Assembly: GCF_001279775.1 (NCBI RefSeq)
Contig: NZ_LGDG01000100.1
Location: 34,930 to 98,929, forward strand
DNA length: 64,000 nt
Reading direction: 5' to 3'
From: Streptomyces sp. MMG1533
GTDB lineage: Bacteria; Actinomycetota; Actinomycetes; Streptomycetales; Streptomycetaceae
Shown here: one piece after another, positions 9,095 to 15,881 of the stretch
Layout of the letters: each line of letters opens with the position of its first letter
Numbering within the stretch: position 1 is the first letter of the stretch
Notes under the pieces: generated by a model
Told to the model about the DNA's origin: nothing
The model's input: only the letters and a program-made list of their open reading frames with translations
Databases searched by the model: none
Made by a program: the position numbers and the translations under genes

Positions 9095-10073
9095 CACCCT
9101 CTCGATCCGGACCGCGGGCATCGCCGCCGTGCAGGATCTCGGCCGTGTCGGCCGCTCCCGCTACGGGCTGCCGGCCAACGGAGCCTCCGACCAGCACTCG
9201 GCGCGCGTCGCCAATGTCCTGTGCGGCAACGACGAACGCGCCCCGCTGCTGGAGATCACGGCTCTCGACTTCGCGTGCGTTCCCTCCGGCGACATCCTCA
9301 TCGCCGTGACCGGCGCCCCCGCCGACGTGACCGTCGAAGGAGTGGTCCGCCCGCAGTGGGAGCCGGTCCCCGTACGCGCCGGCGAAACCATTCGCGTCAC
9401 CGGCATCCGGCGCGGACTGCGCGTCTACCTGGCAGTACTCGGCTCGTTCGAAGCGGACTGTCTTCAGGGCAGTTGCGCTCCCGACACCATCCTGGGTTTC
9501 GGCCCCGCCCTGTGCAACGGCGACGAACTCGTGCTGCGCACGGCCTGCCCGCCCATCGACCACCCCTTCTCACGGATCCCGCTGTTCCGTCTGCACGCAC
9601 CCGTCCCTCCGTTCCCCGCCACCTGGACCATCGACGTCACCGACGGCCCCGACCGGGCCGAGTTCGGAGACACGGGACGGCGCCTGTTCGACGCACCCTT
9701 CACCGTCAACCCGCGCAGCAACCACATCGGCCTGCGGCTGCAAGGCGAAGTGCCCCGCCGCATCACCAAGGGCGAGGTGCTCTCCCGCGGCGTCCCCATC
9801 GGCGCCGTCGAAGTGCCGGCAGGGGACGAACTCCTCGTGCTGCACCGCGGCCGCGGCGTCACGGCCGGCTACCCCGTGCTCGCCGTCGTCACCGCCACCG
9901 GTCTGTCCGCCCTGGGGCAGGTGCGCCCCGGGCAGAGCATCCGCTTCCGCCACCGCACCCTCGACCAGGCGGTCACTGCCCACCGCGCGCAGCGGGGGGC
10001 CGTCGAGGCGCTGAAAGCCCGCGTAGGCAGGGCATTCGACGCGCTGCGTATCCCCGTACCCGTCGGCAGCTGA
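9087..10073 (+). CDS. pxpC: 5-oxoprolinase subunit PxpC (KipA / biotin-dependent carboxyltransferase family)
   Basis: 328-residue carboxyltransferase-domain subunit 2 (KipA/PxpC). The N-terminal signature GIAAVQDLGRVGRSRYGLPANGASD is conserved in shape: QDxGR followed by GxxxxGAxD. The C-terminal ITKGEVLSRGVPIGAVEVP and TAGYPVLAVV motifs are also present. The ATG at 9087 lies inside the end of pxpB and was chosen because the preceding in-frame sequence is unrelated. A 86-bp gap with a ggagac ribosome-binding site separates it from the transporter gene. Confidence 0.93.
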   Translation: MADTLSIRTAGIAAVQDLGRVGRSRYGLPANGASDQHSARVANVLCGNDERAPLLEITALDFACVPSGDILIAVTGAPADVTVEGVVRPQWEPVPVRAGETIRVTGIRRGLRVYLAVLGSFEADCLQGSCAPDTILGFGPALCNGDELVLRTACPPIDHPFSRIPLFRLHAPVPPFPATWTIDVTDGPDRAEFGDTGRRLFDAPFTVNPRSNHIGLRLQGEVPRRITKGEVLSRGVPIGAVEVPAGDELLVLHRGRGVTAGYPVLAVVTATGLSALGQVRPGQSIRFRHRTLDQAVTAHRAQRGAVEALKARVGRAFDALRIPVPVGS

Positions 10074-10159
10074 TCACTGTCCCTCTCAGCCGCCCCTTTC
10101 GCCCGCCCGCACGGAGCCGAACACCCTCATCCCACAGCCGCTCCAGGACAGGAGACGCC

Positions 10160-11470
10160 ATGACCACCATGGCCGCTCAGCCCGTACCCAACACCGTCGA
10201 CTCCAGAACAGCCCGCAAGGTCACCCTGGCAGGGTGCGTCGGAATCTTCGCCGAGCTCTACGACAACGGCATCTTCGGCTTCATGGCCGGAACGCTCGCC
10301 GCCGTCTTCTTCCCCGGCTCCGACAACGCCGTCCAACTCGTCTTTCTCGGCTACGCCGTATCCTTCTTCTTCCGCCCCCTCGGCGCCGTCATCTGCGGCC
10401 ACCTCGGTGACCGCATCGGACGCCAGCGGATGCTGGTCTTCGTCATCCTGCTCATCAGTCTCGCCACCGCGGCCATCGGCGTGCTGCCCACCTACGCGAG
10501 CATCGGCATCGCGGCGCCCGCCCTGCTCATCCTGCTCCGCGTCGCGCAGGGCTTCTCCGTCGGCGGTGAGGCATCCGGCGCGATGAGCTTCCTCGCCGAG
10601 CACGCCCCGGAAGGCAAGCGCGGCCTCTACACCAGCTACGCCCAGATCGCGTCGTTCCTCTCCCTGCTCACCGGCACCCTGATCGCCGCCGCCATGACCA
10701 GCGGACTCGGCAGCGAGCGCATGGAGTCCTGGGGCTGGCGCATACCGTTCCTGCTCGCCGTCCCCCTCGGCATCACCGGCGTCTACATCCGCAAGCGCAT
10801 CAGCGACACGCCCAACTTCACGCGCCTGCAGGAAGAAGGCAGCCTGTCCAAGAACCCCCTCAAGGAAGCCTTCACGTCCGCCGAGCACCGCCGCGCCATG
10901 CTCCTGGCCCTGTTCATCCCCCTCATGAACGGCTCCGGCTACTACGTCCTGTTCAGCTACATGCCCACCTTCATGAGCAACGAGCTGGACTTCGGCAAGG
11001 TCCAGGGCCTCCTCGTCACCGCTTCCAGCCTGGTGGCTATCTGCATCGCCATCCCCTACATGGGGCGGCTGTCCGACCGGGTCGGCCGCAAGAAGGTCAT
11101 CGCGGGCGCCGCGATCGCCATGGCCGTCGTCGGTATCCCCTGTTACCTCCTGATCGGCACCGGAAGCGTCGCCCTGGCCGTCGTGGGCGCCTGCGTCATG
11201 GCCGTCGTGTTCGCCGGGCACACCGGCGTCATCCACATCCTGCTCGTCGAGCTCTTCCCCACGCGTGTGCGCTACTCCGCCTACGGCCTGGGCTACAACG
11301 TCTCCGCCGCACTTTTCGGCGGTACAGCGCCGCTGCTGATGACCTACCTCATCGACCGCACGGGCAACGTCAACATGCCGGCCTTCTACGCCGTCCTCAC
11401 CGCCTTCGGCACGCTCATCGCCGTCTCCCGCGTGAAGGACCGGGCCCACCTGCCCCTGCGCGACGCCTGA
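10160..11470 (+). CDS. MFS transporter, metabolite:H+ symporter (MHS) type
   Basis: 436-residue, 12-helix major facilitator. The cytoplasmic loop between TM2 and TM3 carries GHLGDRIGRQR, and loop 8-9 carries GRLSDRVGRKK, the duplicated MFS signature. The N-terminal AELYDNGIFGFMAGTLAAVFFP is typical of ProP/ShiA/CitA-like proton symporters for small carboxylates and betaines. It sits inside the pxp operon, so it probably imports the pathway substrate (pyroglutamate or a derivative, inferred). Start ATG at 10160. Confidence 0.92.
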   Translation: MTTMAAQPVPNTVDSRTARKVTLAGCVGIFAELYDNGIFGFMAGTLAAVFFPGSDNAVQLVFLGYAVSFFFRPLGAVICGHLGDRIGRQRMLVFVILLISLATAAIGVLPTYASIGIAAPALLILLRVAQGFSVGGEASGAMSFLAEHAPEGKRGLYTSYAQIASFLSLLTGTLIAAAMTSGLGSERMESWGWRIPFLLAVPLGITGVYIRKRISDTPNFTRLQEEGSLSKNPLKEAFTSAEHRRAMLLALFIPLMNGSGYYVLFSYMPTFMSNELDFGKVQGLLVTASSLVAICIAIPYMGRLSDRVGRKKVIAGAAIAMAVVGIPCYLLIGTGSVALAVVGACVMAVVFAGHTGVIHILLVELFPTRVRYSAYGLGYNVSAALFGGTAPLLMTYLIDRTGNVNMPAFYAVLTAFGTLIAVSRVKDRAHLPLRDA

Positions 11471-11518
11471 CAGACACACGCACCCGCACGCCCCCATACA
11501 CATCAAGGAGCACACAGC

Positions 11519-12262
11519 ATGCCCATCTCCGACTACAGGACGGCCCTCGTCACCGGAGCGTCGACCGGCATCGGAGCAGTGGTCGTCGAGCGACTCGCCA
11601 AGCGCGGCCTCGAGGTTCACGCGGTGGCGCGTAACGCCGAACGGCTCGACGCCCTCGCCCGCGACACCGGTTGCATCCCGCACTCTGTCGACATCACCGA
11701 CACGGAGGCGCTCACCGCCGAACTGGACGGCCTGGAGATCGATGTCCTCGTCAACAACGCGGGTGTCTCGCGCACCGGCAACATTCTGACCGCCGACGAG
11801 TTCGCCGTCGACGAGCAGATCGCCGTCAACATCCAGGCCGTCCTGCACCTGGTCCGCCTGCTCATGCCCGGCATGGTCGAGCGCGACCTCGGCCACATCG
11901 TCAACATCAGCTCCATCGCCGGCGTCTACAACTTCGGCGGCAACACCATTTACCACGCCACCAAGGCAGCCGTGCACACTCTCTCCCGCCAGCTGCGGGT
12001 CGACGGCTATGGCCGCCGGGTCCGCGTCACCGAGATCTGCCCGGGGCGCGTGGAGACGGAGATCTTCGGTCGGCTGCTCGGCGACATGGAGGAGGCCCAG
12101 CGGCAGTTCTACGACGGCTACGAGTCCCTCAAGCCCGAGGACATCGCCGATTCCATCGAGTTCGCCGTCGACGCGCCCCGGCACGTCAACATCGGCCACA
12201 TCGAGATCCTGCCCACCTTCCAGGTCCCCGGCGGCCTGAACTTCGAGCGCCGGGAGGGCTGA
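11519..12262 (+). CDS. Short-chain dehydrogenase/reductase
   Basis: 247-residue classical SDR, similar to YdfG-type NADP-dependent hydroxy-acid dehydrogenases. Cofactor motif TGASTGIGAV at residues 12-21, NNAG in the centre, and catalytic Ser (SSIAG) plus YHATK. The substrate is unknown. Its position between the transporter and the aminotransferase suggests oxidation or reduction of a hydroxy/keto group on the imported compound. It is preceded by aaggagcacacagc, a strong ribosome-binding site, and the next gene starts 4 bp after its stop. Confidence 0.9.
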   Translation: MPISDYRTALVTGASTGIGAVVVERLAKRGLEVHAVARNAERLDALARDTGCIPHSVDITDTEALTAELDGLEIDVLVNNAGVSRTGNILTADEFAVDEQIAVNIQAVLHLVRLLMPGMVERDLGHIVNISSIAGVYNFGGNTIYHATKAAVHTLSRQLRVDGYGRRVRVTEICPGRVETEIFGRLLGDMEEAQRQFYDGYESLKPEDIADSIEFAVDAPRHVNIGHIEILPTFQVPGGLNFERREG

Positions 12263-12266
12263 TCAG

Positions 12267-13481
12267 ATGAACACCGCAGAGCGGGTACGCCGTATCAAGC
12301 CCTCGCCCAGTACGGCGGCCGCACAGCGTGTGCGCGAGCTGAAGAGCCAGGGGCTCACCATCCTCGACCTGACCGTGGGCGAGCCCGACTTCGACACCCC
12401 CGACCACGTCAAAGCCGCAGCGATTCGCGCCATCGAGGCGGGCGAGACCAAATACACCCCCGTGAACGGCACCCCGCGGCTGCGCGCCGCGATCGCCGAC
12501 AAGCTCCGCGAGCGGCACGGGCTGGAGTGCACCGACGCCCAGATCACGGTCGGCGGTGGAGCCAAGCAGGTCATCTTCCTAGCCCTGATGGCCACCCTGG
12601 ACGAAGGGGACGAGGTCATCGTTCCCGCCCCGTACTGGGTGTCCTATCCGGACATGGTCCGCGCGAACGACGGCACCCCGGTGGTCGTGGACTGTCCCGA
12701 GGCGGACGGCTTCAAGCTGACTCCGGAGCGGCTCGGGGCGGCGATCACCGCGCGAACGCGCTGGGTCGTCCTCAACACCCCCGGCAACCCGACGGGATCC
12801 GCCTACACCGCCGGTGAACTGAGCGAGCTGGCCCAAGTGTTGTTGGAACATCCGCAGGTGTGCGTCCTCACCGACGAGATCTACGACGAGATCTGGTACC
12901 GCGAGGAGGCCGCCCCGTCCCTGGCAGCCGTCGAACCACGCCTGGCCGAGCGGGTGTTCCTCACCAATGGCGTCTCCAAGACGTACGCGATGACCGGCTG
13001 GCGCATCGGTTACGGCGTGGGCCCGACGGACCTGGTGACCGCGATCAACACGCTGCAGTCCCAGACCTCCTCCTGCCCCTCCTCGGTGAGTCAGGCCGCC
13101 GCTGCCGCCGCGCTCACGGGACCGCAGGACTTCGTCCGGGAAACCGTGCGCGTCTACCGCGGACGCCGCGATGCCATGGTGAAGCTCATCAACGACGTTC
13201 CCCGGCTCAGCTGCACCGTTCCCGACGGGGGCTTCTACCTCCTGGTGAACTGCCACGACACCATCGGGCAGATCACACCGTCGGGAAGCCGGATACAGAA
13301 CGACGAGGACTTTGCCCGCTACCTGCTCGACAGCCAGCAGGTAGCGGTGATCCACGGAGCCGCGTACGGCGCACCCGGCTACTTCCGCATCTCTTTCGCC
13401 ACGTCGACGGACATCCTCACCGAGGCATGCGCGCGCCTCGCGACGGCTTGCGCCGACCTGGCTTCCACTTCCTCCGCCTGA
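12267..13481 (+). CDS. Class I/II PLP-dependent aminotransferase (aspartate aminotransferase-like)
   Basis: 404-residue fold-type I aminotransferase. The N-terminal DLTVGEPDFDTP motif, the central NTPGNPTG motif and TNGVSKTYAMTGWRIGYG, with the PLP lysine in SKTYA, are all present; an FRISFA motif near the C-terminus supplies the substrate-binding Arg. In this operon it would convert glutamate, or a 4-substituted glutamate released by PxpABC, to the 2-oxo acid. Spacing to neighbours is 4 bp upstream and 9 bp downstream, so it is co-transcribed. Confidence 0.94.
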   Translation: MNTAERVRRIKPSPSTAAAQRVRELKSQGLTILDLTVGEPDFDTPDHVKAAAIRAIEAGETKYTPVNGTPRLRAAIADKLRERHGLECTDAQITVGGGAKQVIFLALMATLDEGDEVIVPAPYWVSYPDMVRANDGTPVVVDCPEADGFKLTPERLGAAITARTRWVVLNTPGNPTGSAYTAGELSELAQVLLEHPQVCVLTDEIYDEIWYREEAAPSLAAVEPRLAERVFLTNGVSKTYAMTGWRIGYGVGPTDLVTAINTLQSQTSSCPSSVSQAAAAAALTGPQDFVRETVRVYRGRRDAMVKLINDVPRLSCTVPDGGFYLLVNCHDTIGQITPSGSRIQNDEDFARYLLDSQQVAVIHGAAYGAPGYFRISFATSTDILTEACARLATACADLASTSSA

Positions 13482-13490
13482 AAGGTCGAC

Positions 13491-14165
13491 ATGATCCGCG
13501 TCAGCACGAAGTTCGAGCGGCCGGAGCCCGCCGTGGTCGAGCGACTGAGCGCCTTCTCCTCGGCAACCATCCATGAGGCACAGGGCCGGCTCGGGGCGCT
13601 GGACTCGGCCATCAAGCCGGTCGACCACCGCATGTCCCTGTGCGGCCCCGCCTTCACGGTCCAGTGCGCACCGCGCGACAACCTGATGCTGCAGACCGCC
13701 ATCGCCTACGCCCGCCCGGGGGATGTCGTCGTCGTGTCAGCCGGCGCCTACGAGGAGGCGGGTTCCTTCGGAGACGTCCTCGCCAACGCCTGCCAGGCGA
13801 AGGGGCTCGGCGGCCTGATCACCGACACGGGCGTCCGGGACACCGAGGACCTGCGCGCCCTGGGATTCCCCGTCTTCTCCCGCAGCGTGTCCATCAAGGG
13901 CACGGTCAAGGAGACTGTCGGACCGATGTGCGAGCCGGTCACCATCGGCGGCGTACTCGTCCGCCCCGGTGACGTGATGCGGGCCGACGCCGACGGCGTG
14001 GTGGTCGTCCGCCGCGAGGACGCCGCCGCGGTGACCACCGCCTCACAGAAGCGGGTCGACGCCGAGGCCGACTACATCTCCGCGTACCGGGCGGGCAAGA
14101 CAGTCATCGACATCTGCAATCTCGCTCCGCTTCTCGCGGCGAAGGGGCTGATGATCGAGGACTAG
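13491..14165 (+). CDS. RraA-family aldolase/decarboxylase (4-hydroxy-4-methyl-2-oxoglutarate / 4-carboxy-4-hydroxy-2-oxoadipate aldolase type)
   Basis: 224-residue RraA-fold protein. The metal-site motif GGLITDTGVRD (G-x-x-R-D) and the downstream PVF are conserved, and the N-terminal ATIHEAQGR and VQCAPRDN segments match class II HMG/CHA aldolases. These enzymes cleave 4-hydroxy-4-methyl-2-oxoglutarate to two pyruvates, or the 4-carboxy homologue to pyruvate and oxaloacetate, and also decarboxylate oxaloacetate. Last gene of the operon. Next to an aminotransferase, it suggests a 4-hydroxylated 2-oxoglutarate derivative as intermediate. A regulator-type RraA (RNase E inhibitor) is unlikely in this context. 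Confidence 0.88.
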   Translation: MIRVSTKFERPEPAVVERLSAFSSATIHEAQGRLGALDSAIKPVDHRMSLCGPAFTVQCAPRDNLMLQTAIAYARPGDVVVVSAGAYEEAGSFGDVLANACQAKGLGGLITDTGVRDTEDLRALGFPVFSRSVSIKGTVKETVGPMCEPVTIGGVLVRPGDVMRADADGVVVVRREDAAAVTTASQKRVDAEADYISAYRAGKTVIDICNLAPLLAAKGLMIED

Positions 14166-14199
14166 GGGGTGCTGTGCGGGACTTTCAAAACACCCCTAG
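14162..14199 (+). terminator. Probable terminator of the pxp operon
   Basis: Inverted repeat ctagggg (14162-14168) / cccctag (14193-14199). Two more pairs (tg/ca) can form across a one-base bulge. It overlaps the TAG stop codon of the RraA-family gene and is followed by no T-run, as is usual in Streptomyces. Confidence 0.55.
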
Positions 14200-14336
14200 C
14201 GGCGTTGCCCCAGGGCATTGCCGGAGGGTGCCGGCCGTGGCGGGTGGCGCGTCGTGCTGTTCGTCGGGCCTGTGACGCTCAGGATGAAGGGCATGACGGA
14301 GAACGAGACGCCGACCATGATCGTGGCAACGTTGGT

Positions 14337-14465
14337 GAGAACAGGATCGCCATCGGCGCTGGCTTGGTCGTCGGCAGCGGCACGGCGATCTCCTCGGCAG
14401 GTCCTGCCGCGTTGTTCGCCTACGTAGGTGTCGGCGCCGTCGTCGTGGCCACGGATCCCGCGTAG
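14337..14465 (+). pseudogene. Remnant of an amino acid permease N-terminus (APC superfamily)
   Basis: The plus-strand frame reads RIAIGAGLVVGSGTAISSAG followed by PAALFAYVGVGAVVV, then stops at 14463-14465. This closely resembles TM1-TM2 of GABA/amino acid permeases, where a GxxIGAGLFVGSG...GPAxLxAY pattern is the family hallmark. Only ~40 residues remain, with no plausible start, so it is a dead fragment. It ends exactly where the 124-bp direct repeat begins (14461), which suggests the gene was cut by the event that placed the repeat. This is by motif resemblance only. Confidence 0.5.
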
Positions 14466-14584
14466 GCGCTGAACCGTTCGGCACCGACCTGTTCGAACCG
14501 TGCTGATTCTGTGCTGACCTGGATCTCTCAGGTGTTCGTTTCCGCAGGTGAGAGCGCTGTGGTGAACGTTCCGCTTCAACGTCT
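14461..14584 (+). repeat. 124-bp direct repeat, left copy
   Basis: Begins cgtaggcgctgaaccgttcg and ends ccgcttcaacgtct. A second copy of identical length lies at 22516-22639 in the same orientation. I count 11 mismatches and no gaps by eye, about 91% identity. The two copies bracket an 8-kb block holding the toxin-antitoxin genes, the PucR regulator and the ABC transporter operon. No inverted termini or coding potential could be assigned to the repeat itself. Confidence 0.85.
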
Positions 14585-14627
14585 AGGCGCAGATCCACCA
14601 CGTCGGCTTTGTTTAATGCGCAGGTCA

Positions 14628-14659
14628 GAGGGGCTCGACTCATCGGAGTCGAGCCCCTC
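14628..14659. terminator. Very strong hairpin (14-bp perfect stem)
   Basis: The stem gaggggctcgactc (14628-14641) pairs perfectly with gagtcgagcccctc (14646-14659) around a 4-nt loop atcg. It lies between the direct repeat and the toxin-antitoxin promoter. No T-run follows. It most likely terminates transcription, perhaps of a lost integrase or transposase gene; it could also be a recombination-site remnant. Confidence 0.6.
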
Positions 14660-14735
14660 GCTCCTTCCCGTGCTGGGAAGGTGCTGGGAATTCTGACGGG
14701 GTGTCACTCATTTGACCCCGTTTTGGGCGGCCATT

Positions 14736-14759
14736 AGTGGTACGTTATTCGGTACCACT
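14736..14759. promoter_or_regulatory. Palindromic operator upstream of yefM
   Basis: Perfect inverted repeat agtggtac (14736-14743) / gtaccact (14752-14759) with an 8-bp spacer, ending 18 bp before the yefM ATG. YefM-family antitoxins repress their own operon by binding such palindromes containing a TGTACA-like or GTAC core. The overlap with the expected core promoter fits autoregulation. Confidence 0.72.
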
Positions 14760-14777
14760 TGATGGAGAGGGTCACCC

Positions 14778-15059
14778 ATGTCAATAACTGCGAGCGAAGC
14801 CCGTAAGGCCCTCTTTCCGCTGATCAAGAAGGTCAACGACGATCACGAGGCCATCGAGATCGTGTCCAAGCACGGCAACGCCGTGCTCGTCTCGGCTGAG
14901 GACTACGCGGCACTGCGTGAGGGCTCGTACCTGCTGCGCTCGCCTGTGAACGCACGGCGACTGCTCAAGGCGTACGAGAATGCCCTGGGCAACATCAACG
15001 TGTCGGAGCGCGAGCTGATCGATCCGGATGCGGCGGACTCTGCTGTGGGTACTGAGTGA
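14778..15059 (+). CDS. yefM: Type II antitoxin, Phd/YefM family
   Basis: 93-residue antitoxin. The N-terminal half ([19 protein letters not shown]) is the YefM DNA-binding fold. The middle shows the [18 protein letters not shown] signature. The C-terminal tail, acidic and probably disordered, would wrap the toxin. It neutralises YoeB and represses its own promoter, consistent with the palindrome just upstream. The TGA stop overlaps the GTG start of the toxin gene, giving coupled translation. Confidence 0.93.
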   Translation: MSITASEARKALFPLIKKVNDDHEAIEIVSKHGNAVLVSAEDYAALREGSYLLRSPVNARRLLKAYENALGNINVSERELIDPDAADSAVGTE

Positions 15060-15310
15060 GGCTCGTCTTCGAGGATCAGGGCTGGGAGGACTGCACGTCC
15101 TGGCTCAAGAACGACCGCAAGATGCTCGCTCGGATCAACAAGCTCATCGAGGACGTCAAGCGTGACCCCTTCACGGGGATCGGCAAGCCCGAACCGCTCA
15201 AGTACCACTTGCCCGGGGTGTGGTCGAGGCGGATCGACGACGAGCACCGTCTTGTCTACCTGGTCACGGACAAGGAGATCGTGATCCTCGCGGCCCGCTA
15301 TCACTACTGA
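15056..15310 (+). CDS. yoeB: Type II toxin, Txe/YoeB family mRNA endoribonuclease
   Basis: 84-residue RelE-superfamily toxin that cleaves mRNA on the ribosome. It matches YoeB in length and in the motifs [35 protein letters not shown] and the C-terminal AARYHY. The catalytic Glu, Arg and C-terminal His-Tyr all appear retained, so it is probably active. The start is GTG at 15056, overlapping the yefM stop. Confidence 0.93.
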   Translation: MRLVFEDQGWEDCTSWLKNDRKMLARINKLIEDVKRDPFTGIGKPEPLKYHLPGVWSRRIDDEHRLVYLVTDKEIVILAARYHY

Positions 15311-15397
15311 GCGCGCAGGGAGGGCCAGGACCCGACCGGCAGTACTTCAGGTTCTCGAACACGGGTCCCCGGGCTGGTCGTTGGCGATCACCGGTGG

Positions 15398-15747
15398 TCA
15401 GACGGTGCGAATGACAGGGGCGGGCTTGATGTCCTGGGCGTCGATGAGGATGCGGATGTCGTCCGGGCCCGACGTCCAGATGATGGCGCCGAGGCTGGCT
15501 GCCATGGTTACGACGGTGGCGTCGACGATGTCGGAGGTACCCCGGCCTCGCCGCAGAGAATGCCTGCGGCTTTGGCGGTTTCGAGGCCGATGGGTACGAC
15601 GTGGCATCCGGTGAGGAACTTGCCGAGCCTGACCTGGCGGCGGGAGTCCCGCCATGCGAGCGCCAGGCTGTGGCGGGCCCGTATGCGTCGGTCGTCGTTG
15701 TCGACGGCGATGAGTATCCCGGCGTCGTACAGGTACGGGATGTTCAC
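15398..15747 (-). pseudogene. Broken PIN-domain nuclease (VapC-like toxin)
   Basis: The minus strand encodes a PIN domain in two frames. The first part starts at GTG 15747 (MNIPYLYDAGILIAVDN, with the first catalytic Asp) and runs to ETAKAAGILCGEAG. The second, shifted frame continues TSDIVDATVV...WTSGPDDIRIL to a stop at 15398. The join falls near 15537-15543, where an extra G-run base breaks the frame. About 16 residues also seem missing between RARHSLAL and AWRDSRRQ, compared with the usual spacing. The toxin should be inactive. Its start overlaps the stop of the small antitoxin-like gene upstream. Confidence 0.75.
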
Positions 15748-15881
15748 GCGGCCGAGGCTCCCGAGCTGCTGAGGTACTCGGCGTCGGCTTCGGCGGCGGC
15801 CAGGTCCGCGCGGGCGGTGGCGAGCTCTTCCGGGGTGAAGGCGCCGTGCTCCGCCTTCCCGTCTGTCGGACGGCGGGTCAC
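15744..15881 (-). CDS. Small antitoxin-like protein partnered with the PIN relic
   Basis: 45-residue reading frame from a possible GTG at 15881. It contains AFTPEELATARADLAAAEAD and ends EYLSSSGASAA, an acidic helix typical of antitoxin C-termini. Its TGA overlaps the GTG of the PIN gene (GTGA), the usual antitoxin-toxin layout. The start overlaps the stop of the PucR gene by 4 bp. A DNA-binding N-terminus appears absent, so it may be only the surviving C-terminal part of a longer antitoxin gene. Confidence 0.5.
   Translation of the reverse strand: MTRRPTDGKAEHGAFTPEELATARADLAAAEADAEYLSSSGASAA

Noticed and set aside
10127..12199. Long minus-strand frame opposite the MHS transporter and SDR genes
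   Set aside because: Composition is Asp/Gly/Val/Glu-rich shadow text, with no motif, and the plus-strand genes are clear.
14185..14579. Minus-strand frame that is partly shared between both copies of the 124-bp repeat
   Set aside because: The two copies differ mostly by amino-acid-changing substitutions and have no conserved continuation, so the similarity reflects the DNA repeat and not a coding gene.
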